A DNA stretch of 64,000 nucleotides from Mucilaginibacter terrenus (lineage in GTDB: Bacteria > Bacteroidota > Bacteroidia > Sphingobacteriales > Sphingobacteriaceae): the NCBI RefSeq assembly GCF_003432065.1, contig NZ_QWDE01000002.1:620001-684000 (forward strand), given 5' to 3'. Positions 25,596 through 34,715 of the stretch are shown piece by piece. The position numbers and the translations under genes were made by a program. Numbering within the stretch: position 1 is the stretch's first letter; each line of letters begins with the position of its first letter. Under the pieces are notes generated by a model, which worked only from the letters and a program-made list of their open reading frames with translations, made no database searches and was not told the DNA's origin.

Positions 25596-27911
25596 TTAAT
25601 AGAACAAGCTTTCAGCCTGAAGTTCCTCTTTTGTGCCGCCGGGCGCTGTAACATAAATCTTGAGCGGTGTTTGCCTCACGCGATACTGCCCCGGTACCTG
25701 TACAGGAGTACTGTAAATGTACTTTACCTGCATTTTATGTAGGCCTTTTGCCAGTGGTAAAACAGACTCGGCTTCAGTAATTTTCTCGCCATCTACAAAT
25801 ACCTGTGTATCGGTGTATGATGCTTGCCCAAAGTTGTAGCTTCCGTCCTGATCAATGTTGATGAAGCCGTTGTACACCACACCAAAGTAAGGAGTGTCTT
25901 TTTTAAACGCCTCTGAATTAAGCTGTGGTGTAGTTGCTGAATCAGTCAGCAGTACATAATCCAACTGATCGGGTGAGGTAAAGCGGCCCTTTACCAGCTT
26001 GTATTTCAAGCCGGGCTTAGCAGCAGTAATATTTATTGCAGGCATAACAGCACGGTTTACCAGCAGTACACGCGTCGCTATACTGCGCCTGCCTTTAGGT
26101 GTTATTACCCTGGTTTTAAACTCCCTTTTTTCATTTGCAGGAACTATAATGGTAACAGGCGAGGTATACTCCCAATCGGTATCTAATGGATCTCGACCGT
26201 TAAGGGTATAGTAGATCTTAGCGCCCGGTACAACTGACTTTGGTTCAAAAGTAAATTTGCTGCCAATAAGTATGGTGTCCAGCGTGGGCAATGCCGTTGG
26301 CACCCGGTAATTGTAACCCATATACTCTAAACGGTTAAAGTGTTTTGCAAGCCGCACGTTGGCAAAGTTGTCGTAGTTTTTATTGGCAGGTTTGCTCCAT
26401 GCAACTTCTGCCAGGGCAAACAACCGCGGAAAGATCTGGTATTGCAGTTTAGCTACGGTAGGCACATATTCCGTCCATAAGTTACCTTGCGTGCCTATCA
26501 CATATTTTTGCTCGTCTGGTGTAAGTTGTTTGGATACCGGATCATAGTCGTATGTTTCCTGCAGTACGGCATATCGGCCAAAAGATACCGGCTCCTGGGG
26601 AGAACCGCTCTGGTAATGGTCAAAGTAATTGCCCGTTGTCTGGGGTGTCATAATAACGTTATGGTGCTGGCGCGCGGCTGCAATACCACCTTCTTCGCCC
26701 TGCCAGCTCATCACGGTTGCATTTGGCGCGAGGCCGCCTTCCAAAATTTCATCCCACCCTATGATACTGCGTCCTTTGGAGTTAATGAACTTTTCCATCC
26801 GCTGGATAAAGTAACTTTGTACCTCTTTTTCATCTTTTAGGCCTTTTTCTTTCATCAGGCCCTGTACAAAGGCCGATTCTTTCCAGGGCTGCTTGTTGGC
26901 CTCATCGCCGCCTATATGAATGTATTTGCTCGGGAACAAATCCATCACCTCGGTAAGCACGCCTTCCAGGAAGGTGAAGGTTTCTTCGGTAGGGCAGTAA
27001 ATGCCGTTAATACTGCGTGCCGGTGCTTTGGGGTCTGCAGGCTCACAACGTAATTCGGGGTAGGCTCTTAGCGCCGCGTCCGAGTGTGCGGGCATCTCAA
27101 TTTCGGGAATTACATTTATGTAGCGCGCTGCTGCAAATTTTACTACATCGCGTATCTGCTCCTGTGTGTAAAAGCCGCCGTAGTTAAGGCTGTCCGGCCA
27201 ATCGCGGTTGTTGCCGAACATGGTTTGCTGGCGAAAGCCGCCTACCTCGGTAAGCTTAGGATACTTTTTTATCTCAATGCGCCAACCCTGCCCATCCACC
27301 AGGTGCCAATGAAAATTGTTGAGCTTATAATACGCCATCATTTCTATCACTTTCTTCACCTGCGGTACAGTAAAGAAGTGGCGGGATACATCCAGCATCA
27401 TACCGCGATAGCCAAATCTGGGGGAGTCTTCAATAGTTACACATGGTAATAGTTCTGCAGCAGACGGCTCTACCGGGAGCAACTGTAAAAGCGTTTGCAC
27501 GCCATAGAACAACCCGGCGTTTTTACCGATGATAGTGATCTTTTTTGGAGTGATTGTAAGCTTGTAGCCTTCAGGGGGCAGCTTATCGGCACCAACAGTA
27601 GTAAGCACCAGTCCGGTACTTGCCTTGCTTTTTTTGTTGTATTTCGCTACTTTATTCTTGAAATGACGATTAGTTAAAAGATAATCTTTAAGAAACAGCA
27701 CAGCTTTATCTTTTGGGTCATCGGCTTTAATCAGCGTTGATTCGTTTAACTTAAAATAACCAGCAGCCGGTATAACGGAGGCAGGCGCCGGGATAATGCC
27801 CATATAAGGGTCTGCCGGTGCCTGTGCTTTGGCTTGCCCTAAGAATAATGCACCCAGCAATATTAAGATTATACAGGAAAGTTTGTGGCGTTGAGAGATG
27901 TAGTAGTTCAT
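25596..27911 (-). CDS. Beta-N-acetylhexosaminidase, glycoside hydrolase family 20
   Basis: 771 aa. Signal peptide (ending GQAKA), then the GH20b N-terminal domain (to about 150) and the catalytic barrel (about 165-510) beginning FGYRGMMLDVSRHFF. The catalytic Asp-Glu pair is D336-E337 in HIGGDEANK. After the barrel come a chitobiase-C/Fn3-like beta-sandwich (KIYYTLNGRDP) and a C-terminal jelly-roll of PA14 type (YFGVVYNGFINIDQDGSY). It removes terminal GlcNAc or GalNAc from glycans, chitin fragments or peptidoglycan pieces. Monocistronic by spacing. Confidence 0.93.
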   Translation of the reverse strand: MNYYISQRHKLSCIILILLGALFLGQAKAQAPADPYMGIIPAPASVIPAAGYFKLNESTLIKADDPKDKAVLFLKDYLLTNRHFKNKVAKYNKKSKASTGLVLTTVGADKLPPEGYKLTITPKKITIIGKNAGLFYGVQTLLQLLPVEPSAAELLPCVTIEDSPRFGYRGMMLDVSRHFFTVPQVKKVIEMMAYYKLNNFHWHLVDGQGWRIEIKKYPKLTEVGGFRQQTMFGNNRDWPDSLNYGGFYTQEQIRDVVKFAAARYINVIPEIEMPAHSDAALRAYPELRCEPADPKAPARSINGIYCPTEETFTFLEGVLTEVMDLFPSKYIHIGGDEANKQPWKESAFVQGLMKEKGLKDEKEVQSYFIQRMEKFINSKGRSIIGWDEILEGGLAPNATVMSWQGEEGGIAAARQHHNVIMTPQTTGNYFDHYQSGSPQEPVSFGRYAVLQETYDYDPVSKQLTPDEQKYVIGTQGNLWTEYVPTVAKLQYQIFPRLFALAEVAWSKPANKNYDNFANVRLAKHFNRLEYMGYNYRVPTALPTLDTILIGSKFTFEPKSVVPGAKIYYTLNGRDPLDTDWEYTSPVTIIVPANEKREFKTRVITPKGRRSIATRVLLVNRAVMPAINITAAKPGLKYKLVKGRFTSPDQLDYVLLTDSATTPQLNSEAFKKDTPYFGVVYNGFINIDQDGSYNFGQASYTDTQVFVDGEKITEAESVLPLAKGLHKMQVKYIYSTPVQVPGQYRVRQTPLKIYVTAPGGTKEELQAESLFY

Positions 27912-28022
27912 TATAAAGTAAATGTGAGATAAGGCAAGTTAAAAATTATCCCTGCTAAAATGCGGCGGCTATGGTAACAATTAGTTGACAAGCTTATATT
28001 TACCGTTCATTAAATTTTTGTG

Positions 28023-28889
28023 ATGGTTGATATTTGCTGCATAGGCCACATTACCCTCGATAAAATTGTCACCCCGCGCGCTGTAAGGCACATGGCCGGT
28101 GGCACTGCTTTTTACTTTTCGCATGCTATGCGGCACATGAATATAAACTACAGCCTTGTAACGGCACTTGCAGAGAGTGAAATGCAGAGTGTTGCAGACC
28201 TCCGCGAGTTGGGGATATCTGTAAAAGCGTTGCCCAGCAAGCATACCGTTTACTTTGAGAACATATATGGCGATAACCAGGATAACCGCACCCAGCGGGT
28301 TTTGCAGGTTGCTGATGCGTTTAGCGTAGAGTCTCTGAAGGATGTTGAAGCGACGATATTTCATCTTGGCCCGCTATTGGCGCATGATGTACCAACCAGC
28401 CTGATAAAGGACTTGTTTGGCCGGGGCAATGTGTCTGTTGATGCACAGGGCTATTTGCGTGAGGTGGTAGACAAACAAGTTAAGGCGATTGACTGGGCCG
28501 ATAAGCGTGCGGCGTTGCAATATGTAGATATCCTGAAAGTAAATGAGCATGAACTGGAGGTACTGACAGGTAACGCCGACATCCGTGAAGGAGCTAAGAT
28601 ACTGGCTGAGTGGGGCGTAAAAGAGGTGGTAGTTACCCTTGGCAGCATGGGTTCGGTAATTTATGCGGACAGCGTGTTTTACGATATTCCACCGTATACG
28701 CCTACCGAGGTTGTAGATGCTACAGGTTGCGGCGACACCTATATGGCTGGTTACCTTTACCGCCGAGTTAAAGGTGATGATATTGCAGATGCCGGAAGGT
28801 TCGCGTCGGCAATGGCAGCCTTAAAGATTGAGAATGCCGGACCGTTTAGTGGCACAGAAGATGACGTTCGCGCGATCATGGCAAAGTAG
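28023..28889 (+). CDS. PfkB-family carbohydrate kinase
   Basis: 288 aa from the ATG at 28023 (an in-frame GTG directly precedes it). Ribokinase fold: an N-terminal GHITLDK substrate region and the C-terminal PfkB signature EVVDATGCGDTYMAGY with the catalytic Asp in the DATGCGD anion hole. TLGSMGSV supplies the ATP-binding loop. The sugar substrate cannot be read from sequence. The ABC transporter gene begins 34 nt later on the same strand, possibly in the same transcript. Confidence 0.88.
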   Translation: MVDICCIGHITLDKIVTPRAVRHMAGGTAFYFSHAMRHMNINYSLVTALAESEMQSVADLRELGISVKALPSKHTVYFENIYGDNQDNRTQRVLQVADAFSVESLKDVEATIFHLGPLLAHDVPTSLIKDLFGRGNVSVDAQGYLREVVDKQVKAIDWADKRAALQYVDILKVNEHELEVLTGNADIREGAKILAEWGVKEVVVTLGSMGSVIYADSVFYDIPPYTPTEVVDATGCGDTYMAGYLYRRVKGDDIADAGRFASAMAALKIENAGPFSGTEDDVRAIMAK

Positions 28890-28923
28890 CCAAACCCTTA
28901 TCTTGCGGAAACGTTAAAGCTAC

Positions 28924-30765
28924 ATGCCTTTAAAAGACCGTCCGCCTGTAAAAGCTATTCCTACACTAACCCTTAAGGAACGGCTGGCAGCATTGCGCAG
29001 CTTGCCTGCATTTTTCAGGCTGGTTTATCAAACGAGTCCGGGTATGACGCTGGTAAACGTCTTACTGCGTTTTATACGATCTGCCCTGCCGTTGCTTATC
29101 CTGTATGTAGGTAAGCTCATTATAGACCAGGTGGTGCTGGCCACAAAGACGAGCGGGACCAGCCCACACCCGTATATATGGGAACTTGTCGGGCTGGAGT
29201 TTGGCCTGGTAATTTTTAATGATGTACTTGGGCGCGCAATTACGCTGTTTGACAGTTTGCTTGGCGATCTCTTTTCTAACCATACCTCTGTAAAGATCAT
29301 GAACCACGCGGCCACGCTGGACCTAGACCAGTTTGAGGACGCGGTTTTTTACGATAAACTTGAAAGGGCGCGACAGCAAACCGTTGGCCGGACAATACTG
29401 CTTTCGCAGGTAATGAGCCAGGTGCAGGACCTGATCACTATGGGCTTTCTTGCTGCCGGGTTAATGGCTTTTAATCCCTGGCTTATTCTGTTGCTGCTCG
29501 TAACCATACTCCCGGCGTTCTTGGGCGAATCTTATTTTAACGACCAGACTTACGCGCTCAGTAGGCGACAAACGCCCGAGCGCCGTGAACTGGACTACCT
29601 GCGCTACCTGGGTGCCAGTGATGAGACTGCAAAAGAAGTGAAGATGTTTGATCTTTCGGCATTTATCATCGATAGATTTAAGGTTCTTTCTAACAAGTTT
29701 TATTTCGATAATAGGCGCATTGCTATTCAGCGATCTGCCTGGGGTACCGGGTTTGCTTTGCTGGGTAGTTTAGGCTACTACGGCGCTTACGTGTACATTA
29801 TTGCGCGTACGGTTAGCGGGCACATTACCTTGGGAGAACTTACCTTCTTGGCAGGCTCATTCAGGCAGCTGCGTTCTTTGCTCGAGGCGATACTTACCCG
29901 TTTTACCGCCGTATCGCAAGGCGCGGTTTATCTGCAAGACTTTTTTGAGTTCTTTGATATTCAGCCGAAGATCCATCCTCCTGCCAATCCGCTGCCATTT
30001 CCTAATCCAGTTATACAGGGCTTTACTTTCGAGGATGTTGGCTTTAAATACATCCACTCTGAACGCTGGGCCAACCGGCATTTAAGCTTTACCCTGCACC
30101 CCGGAGAAAAACTGGCGTTGGTAGGCGAAAATGGTGCGGGCAAAACCACCCTGGTTAAGCTGCTTGCCCGGCTTTACGACCCGACTGAAGGACGGATTTT
30201 ACTTGATGGCCGCGACCTTAAGGAGTACGATCTTACCGAGCTTAGGCTCAACATAGGCATCATCTTTCAGGATTACCTGCGGTACCAGATGACGTTCTCA
30301 CAAAATATTGCTACAGGTAACATCGCCCATAAAGAAAATGCAGAGCTGATAAAAGCAGCTGCGAAACAAAGCCTGGCCGATGAGCTGGCGCAAAGGCTGC
30401 CGGGCGGCTACAATCAAATGCTTGGTAAACGCTTTTTCGAGGGTGTAGAACTCTCGGGCGGTGAGTGGCAAAAGGTGGCCGTTGCCAGGGCGTATCTGCG
30501 TGACGCGCAGTTACTGATACTTGATGAACCAACTTCCGCTTTGGACGCACGGGCAGAGTTTGAGGTATTTGAACGGTTTGCAGAACTTACGAAAGGACGT
30601 ATGGCAGTGCTTATCTCGCATCGTTTTTCTACCGTCCGCATGGCCGACCGCATCCTGGTACTCCAGCAAGGGCAGATTGCAGAAGTTGGGAACCATCAGG
30701 AACTGTTGGCAAAAGGCGGCCGTTATGCAGAGCTGTTTAATTTGCAGGCGGCGGGGTATAAGTAA
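28924..30765 (+). CDS. ABC transporter, fused permease and ATPase (exporter type)
   Basis: 613 aa half-transporter. Five to six membrane helices lie in residues ~45-330 and a nucleotide-binding domain in ~360-610. Walker A is GENGAGKTTL, the signature is LSGGEWQ and Walker B is LLILDEPTSALD; the H-loop is ISHRFST. It would work as a homodimer since no partner gene is adjacent. The signature LSGGEWQKVAVARAY belongs to a branch of exporters of unknown or lipid/peptide substrates. It follows a sugar kinase gene. Confidence 0.9.
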   Translation: MPLKDRPPVKAIPTLTLKERLAALRSLPAFFRLVYQTSPGMTLVNVLLRFIRSALPLLILYVGKLIIDQVVLATKTSGTSPHPYIWELVGLEFGLVIFNDVLGRAITLFDSLLGDLFSNHTSVKIMNHAATLDLDQFEDAVFYDKLERARQQTVGRTILLSQVMSQVQDLITMGFLAAGLMAFNPWLILLLLVTILPAFLGESYFNDQTYALSRRQTPERRELDYLRYLGASDETAKEVKMFDLSAFIIDRFKVLSNKFYFDNRRIAIQRSAWGTGFALLGSLGYYGAYVYIIARTVSGHITLGELTFLAGSFRQLRSLLEAILTRFTAVSQGAVYLQDFFEFFDIQPKIHPPANPLPFPNPVIQGFTFEDVGFKYIHSERWANRHLSFTLHPGEKLALVGENGAGKTTLVKLLARLYDPTEGRILLDGRDLKEYDLTELRLNIGIIFQDYLRYQMTFSQNIATGNIAHKENAELIKAAAKQSLADELAQRLPGGYNQMLGKRFFEGVELSGGEWQKVAVARAYLRDAQLLILDEPTSALDARAEFEVFERFAELTKGRMAVLISHRFSTVRMADRILVLQQGQIAEVGNHQELLAKGGRYAELFNLQAAGYK

Positions 30766-30777
30766 GTAGAACGATTA

Positions 30778-31056
30778 TCAATTAATCAAAATAGTTAAGC
30801 CAGCAGCTTGTTCTAATATTGTTAAATCCGGGTCGGAATGCGATAAAATATATAATCCAATACGAAATATTCCTTTGATGTTAACCGCTTCTACTGAACT
30901 AATACTGTAGCTAAATTTTTCATCGTCAGAAACTAACTCAAAGGTATCCCCTTTATTTAGTTCACCTTCAATCAATGTACCGATGATAACTTTCTCGCGA
31001 TTGATCACGTCGAAAATAGTACTGATGTTGAACTTAGCCTTAGTGTTGTTGGACAT
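30778..31056 (-). CDS. Small protein resembling a stand-alone EF-Tu domain 2 beta-barrel
   Basis: 92 aa, cytoplasmic. The pattern FDVINREKVIIGTLIEGELNKGDTFELV, followed by YSISSVEAVN, closely follows the EF-Tu/IF2 domain 2 core (a G-T/V-x-x-G-x-I-x-x-G-x-hydrophobic-K-x-G-D pattern). There is no GTPase domain. Function unknown; such barrels bind RNA ends or proteins. It begins 2 nt after the stop of the prolyl oligopeptidase gene and is probably translated from the same mRNA. Confidence 0.65.
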   Translation of the reverse strand: MSNNTKAKFNISTIFDVINREKVIIGTLIEGELNKGDTFELVSDDEKFSYSISSVEAVNIKGIFRIGLYILSHSDPDLTILEQAAGLTILIN

Positions 31057-31058
31057 GC

Positions 31059-33128
31059 TTACATTCCTAGCTGGTTCATTACATACTCAAACGTAAATGT
31101 CCAGTTTTTGATGGATTGCTCGGTGCTTTGCCCGCTGCCATGGCCGCTGTCAAAATCCATGTGAAGAATAACCGGGCTTACCTGGCCCGGGTTGTTTTGT
31201 ACAGCTGCCACAAACTTCTTGGCGTTCATTGGGTCCACGCGTGTATCGTTAGCGCCGGAGGTTACCAGCATAGGAGGGATGTTCACACCTGCCCGTATAT
31301 TGTGGTATGGCGAATAACGCAGTAACCATTGAAATTGCTCAGTATCTTCAGCTGCACCATATTCAGGTATCCAGTAGCGTGCTATCAGGAACTTATGGTA
31401 TCGTAGCATATCTAATAAAGGAACCTGGCACACAATGGCTTTAAACAGGTCAGGGCGCTGGGTTGCCGCAGCACCCATCAGCAAACCACCGTTGCTGCCG
31501 CCCATGGCTACAATCCTGGTGGTGTTGGTGTACTTTTCTTTTACCAGCCACTCGGCACAGGCATAAAAATCGTCAAAGCAGTTTTGCTTTTTAGCCAGCA
31601 TGCCATCCAGGTGCCATTGTTCGCCAAACTCGTCGCCACCGCGTATACCCGGCTCAACCAAAATACCACCAGCATTAATGAAGGGCGCATAAAAACCCAT
31701 ATAGCCCGGCTTTATGCCCGACTGAAAACCTCCGTAAGCAGTAAGCAATACGGGATTGTTACCATCCAGCTTAATGTCTTTACGGTGCACCACAAACACA
31801 GGCACACGTGTGCCATCCTTGGAATTGTAGAATTTTATTTCACCAACAATATTGCTCATATCCACAGGTAAATGCCTTTGATAGAACAAGCGCCACTTGT
31901 ATTCTTTCGGCGAGGCAACGTAAGTTTTTGGTGTGGAAGTAAACGTTACAAGCGATATATAAACAGAATCTAACTCCCGGTCGTAACTAACGCTGCCGAT
32001 GCTGCCTTTTTCGGGCAGGGGCATAGCACGCAGCTTTTTACCGTTTAGGTCATAGATAGTAAGACGGCTCACCAAGTCCAGCTTATCTTGTACAATAATG
32101 CTGTTCTTAGTTACTACGCAATTTTCCATTACTGTTTTGCCTTCAGGTATAAGAGTTTTCCAGTATTTGTAATCTGGCTGCGCCTTGTCGGCTATCATGA
32201 GTTTGTAGTTCGGCGCATTGTCATTTGTCATTATGTACAACTTATCGCCAATGGCATCCGGGTATGCCGCAAACTTTTTGCTGCTGTATATCTGCTTTCC
32301 TTCTTTAGCGCTGCCGGTGGGGCGTATTTTAAGTGTGTTTGAGTAAAAGTCACTTTCGCCGCTGAAGGTAACATCGCTGTAGCGGTTATCGTAAATGTAG
32401 TAGCTGTTCTTGGCGTCGGCTACGGTACCTATAAACACGGCTTTCTCAACCGGATCGCCCACCTTCAGCAAATAGGTTTTAAGCGGATTTTGCTTGTCTA
32501 CATCTTCCTGGCTGCGCAGGGTAATATAGGCATGCTGCTGGTCACGCGTCCATTGAAAGCCGAAAATGTTATGTAAGGGCGGCAATAGCTGCTTGCCTGT
32601 GCGGGTATCAATAAAATATACTGTGTTTACTTCGGCACCACTTTTTTGCGCGTTTACCGCGGCGCGCTCACCATCATAAGTATAATTGATGCCGGTAGTA
32701 GACGTCTTACCCGTACTGTCCAGCTGTACCGGATCCCAGATCAATATCTTTTTACCATTAAGAATGGTGTAGGTTTTAGATTGTTTATCGCCTTTAAGTT
32801 TTACCGTTTGGAAAACGCGTTTGCCCACATTGTTCAGCGGGCCTTCATAGTCCATGTTGATGTAAGCTGCTATTTGTTCCTGCAGGCCTGCATGTACCTT
32901 TTGAGTTTTGGCCAGGTATTCAACACCATAATCATGTTGTTTTTGGGTCCACTCTATAACTTTTTCATCTTTCTTGTCTTCCAGCCAGCGGTAGTTATCA
33001 GTAAGGACAACGTTGTGCAGGGTGTCAACGACGGGAATGGCTTTGGTTTTAGGCGGATCGAATTTAGTTTGGGCGTTTGCGGCCATAGAAGCAGATATAA
33101 TGGTAGTAACAAGCAGAAGCTTTTTCAT
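31059..33128 (-). CDS. Prolyl oligopeptidase (S9A), exported
   Basis: 689 aa with a signal peptide (ending SMAANA). The N-terminal beta-propeller starts after FDPPKTKAIPVVDTLHNVVLTDNYRWLED, the family-typical entry motif. The C-terminal alpha/beta hydrolase has the nucleophile Ser545 in GGSNGGLL, Asp in DTRVDPMNA and His in DSGHGSG. It cleaves short proline-containing peptides in the periplasm. The small EF-Tu-domain-2-like gene follows at 2 nt. A long palindromic element stands in front of it. Confidence 0.93.
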   Translation of the reverse strand: MKKLLLVTTIISASMAANAQTKFDPPKTKAIPVVDTLHNVVLTDNYRWLEDKKDEKVIEWTQKQHDYGVEYLAKTQKVHAGLQEQIAAYINMDYEGPLNNVGKRVFQTVKLKGDKQSKTYTILNGKKILIWDPVQLDSTGKTSTTGINYTYDGERAAVNAQKSGAEVNTVYFIDTRTGKQLLPPLHNIFGFQWTRDQQHAYITLRSQEDVDKQNPLKTYLLKVGDPVEKAVFIGTVADAKNSYYIYDNRYSDVTFSGESDFYSNTLKIRPTGSAKEGKQIYSSKKFAAYPDAIGDKLYIMTNDNAPNYKLMIADKAQPDYKYWKTLIPEGKTVMENCVVTKNSIIVQDKLDLVSRLTIYDLNGKKLRAMPLPEKGSIGSVSYDRELDSVYISLVTFTSTPKTYVASPKEYKWRLFYQRHLPVDMSNIVGEIKFYNSKDGTRVPVFVVHRKDIKLDGNNPVLLTAYGGFQSGIKPGYMGFYAPFINAGGILVEPGIRGGDEFGEQWHLDGMLAKKQNCFDDFYACAEWLVKEKYTNTTRIVAMGGSNGGLLMGAAATQRPDLFKAIVCQVPLLDMLRYHKFLIARYWIPEYGAAEDTEQFQWLLRYSPYHNIRAGVNIPPMLVTSGANDTRVDPMNAKKFVAAVQNNPGQVSPVILHMDFDSGHGSGQSTEQSIKNWTFTFEYVMNQLGM

Positions 33129-33135
33129 TGTTTAA

Positions 33136-33195
33136 AGCATTAAGGGATGAGGTAGCTAAATATAGGTATTTAGCACAACAAGGTCCCTTAATGCT
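33136..33195. repeat. Nested palindromic element in front of the S9A peptidase gene
   Basis: Outer arms AGCATTAAGGGA (33136-33147) and TCCCTTAATGCT (33184-33195) are perfect 12-bp inverted repeats. Inner arms GCTAAATA (33155-33162) and TATTTAGC (33167-33174) are perfect 8-bp repeats around TAGG, with almost the same centre. The inner arm includes the -7-like minus-strand TATATTTA. There is no T run, so it is not a classical terminator. Confidence 0.6.
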
Positions 33196-33207
33196 GCAAC
33201 AAAAAGC

Positions 33208-34485
33208 CTATAGCGCCTCGTGAACCGCTGTTGCTTCCGGTATTACTACTTTATCGTTTGATCTTTTCTTTTTAGTAAGATTATCTACTCTTCTCAATAA
33301 GAAGATGCTCACTACCGAGATCAGTACTATGGCATAACCAACCCAATTGTAGTGTTGCAATGGGCTTCCCTTAGATGCCTGTACTACAATTGAACCACTG
33401 ATAACCGCGCCAACACCACCAGCTATTTGCTGCATAGAGGCGTTTATGCTCATGAAAGCACCACGATCGCTCATCTCTGGTATAGCGCTCACAAGGGCTC
33501 CGGCAGGAACCATACGGCTCATTATACCCATCATCATCAATACGTTAAATATAACCACTTGCCACAAAGGGGTACGACCTAGATTCGTATAAAGCACACA
33601 CATGATCATCATCCAAACGGATGCGATAGCGTATATGGTGAATTTATCTTTCTTATCGCTCATTTTGCCTATCATCGGCATTACTATAAGGCCGCTTATG
33701 CCGGCAACCATTAGCAATATGGTAAGCTGATCGTAGCTAACACCCAGGTTATTCACCGCGAATGCGCTTCCAAAAGGCATCATCATGTAACCGCCTATAG
33801 ACATAAGGGCTGTAGCTGCAAAGCCAACACGGTAGTTGCTTTTGGCTACAGTATGCCACAAATGTTTAAAGGCCGACCTGTCCTGCTGGATAGCTAAATG
33901 CGCGGTAAGCGGCTTCAGGTAAACAGCAATCGCGATAAAGATAAGCAGGCTTATTGCAGCAACCATCCAGAAAGGTGCCTCCCAGCGCCAAAGTGTAGCA
34001 ATATAAATGCTGATAGGCACGCCCAATACCTGGCTTGCACCAAACCCCATCTGTGTAAAGCCCATCACGCGTCCACGCTGCTGTAACGCGAAAATGTCAG
34101 TTATAATAGCCATAGATATAGAGCCGATAACACCACCAAATAACCCAGTTATGATGCGGGCGGCCAACAACGCAGGGTACGACTCTGCAAAACCGCAGAA
34201 TATAGTGCCGATAATAAATCCACTGTAAAAAAACAGCAGGAGCTTTTTGCGGTCGAATTTGTCTGCAAAACCGGCTGCCAGCAAGCCGGACAGACCCGCG
34301 CTGAAAGCATACGCAGATACAGCCACACTAAACGCAGCAGGTTTAAGGTTGAGTGATTTCATGAGCATATCGCCCAGCGGCGACATTACCATAAAATCGA
34401 GTATAACTGTAAAGCCGGTTATAGCTAATATAAATATTACGAATTTTTGGTACCTTGTAAATGGTACCGCTTGTTGTTGTTCCAT
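33208..34485 (-). CDS. MFS transporter, drug/metabolite efflux type
   Basis: 425 aa with 12 predicted membrane helices. The family motif between helices 2 and 3 reads GFADKFDRKKLLL (GxxxDrxxRrxl type), and ITGLFGGVIGSISMAII is a typical helix-4/5 region. It is last in a tight operon: TetR regulator, 74-aa HMA-like protein (2 nt between), then this gene (3 nt between). A TetR-controlled MFS is usually an efflux pump induced by its substrate. The small HMA-like partner raises the possibility of a metal or metal-chelate substrate, but the metal site of that partner is broken. Confidence 0.88.
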   Translation of the reverse strand: MEQQQAVPFTRYQKFVIFILAITGFTVILDFMVMSPLGDMLMKSLNLKPAAFSVAVSAYAFSAGLSGLLAAGFADKFDRKKLLLFFYSGFIIGTIFCGFAESYPALLAARIITGLFGGVIGSISMAIITDIFALQQRGRVMGFTQMGFGASQVLGVPISIYIATLWRWEAPFWMVAAISLLIFIAIAVYLKPLTAHLAIQQDRSAFKHLWHTVAKSNYRVGFAATALMSIGGYMMMPFGSAFAVNNLGVSYDQLTILLMVAGISGLIVMPMIGKMSDKKDKFTIYAIASVWMMIMCVLYTNLGRTPLWQVVIFNVLMMMGIMSRMVPAGALVSAIPEMSDRGAFMSINASMQQIAGGVGAVISGSIVVQASKGSPLQHYNWVGYAIVLISVVSIFLLRRVDNLTKKKRSNDKVVIPEATAVHEAL

Positions 34486-34488
34486 ATG

Positions 34489-34713
34489 TTAGATTAATTC
34501 ACAGCAATTGTAGCCGTGTTGATTTATCAATTTAATTATTTGCTGGTGGTTTAAGGTAGCAGAGACAACCCTCAGCACCCTGTCCTCATCTTCCAGGTCG
34601 ACACTTAATTGCTCAACGCCATTTAAATTGCGCAGCATTGCACATACCGCAGTCTTGTCGGCCTCGCAGCTGATGTTGGTTTTAAATAGCAATATGTTAT
34701 CGAAGTTTTCCAT
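34489..34713 (-). CDS. Small HMA-like ferredoxin-fold protein with incomplete CxxC
   Basis: 74 aa. It follows the HMA-domain pattern: a first strand (ILLFKTNISC), helix (KTAVCAMLRNL), NGVEQLSVDLED, RVLRVVS, helix (NHQQIIKLINQHGY). At the metal loop, where M-x-C-x-x-C is expected, it has S15-C16-E17-A18-D19, so the second Cys is Asp. Two further Cys stand at the end (YNCCELI). It is probably not a standard Cu(I) chaperone; it could bind another metal, or serve as a ligand-sensing or protein-interaction domain. It lies between tetR and the MFS gene with gaps of 2 and 3 nt. Confidence 0.7.
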   Translation of the reverse strand: MENFDNILLFKTNISCEADKTAVCAMLRNLNGVEQLSVDLEDEDRVLRVVSATLNHQQIIKLINQHGYNCCELI

Positions 34714-34715
34714 AC

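Noticed and set aside
27961..28000. GTAACA-N5-TTGACA before the PfkB kinase gene as a third Pho-like site
   Set aside because: Only one pair with mismatches in both units, not placed at a recognisable -7 box; probably chance.
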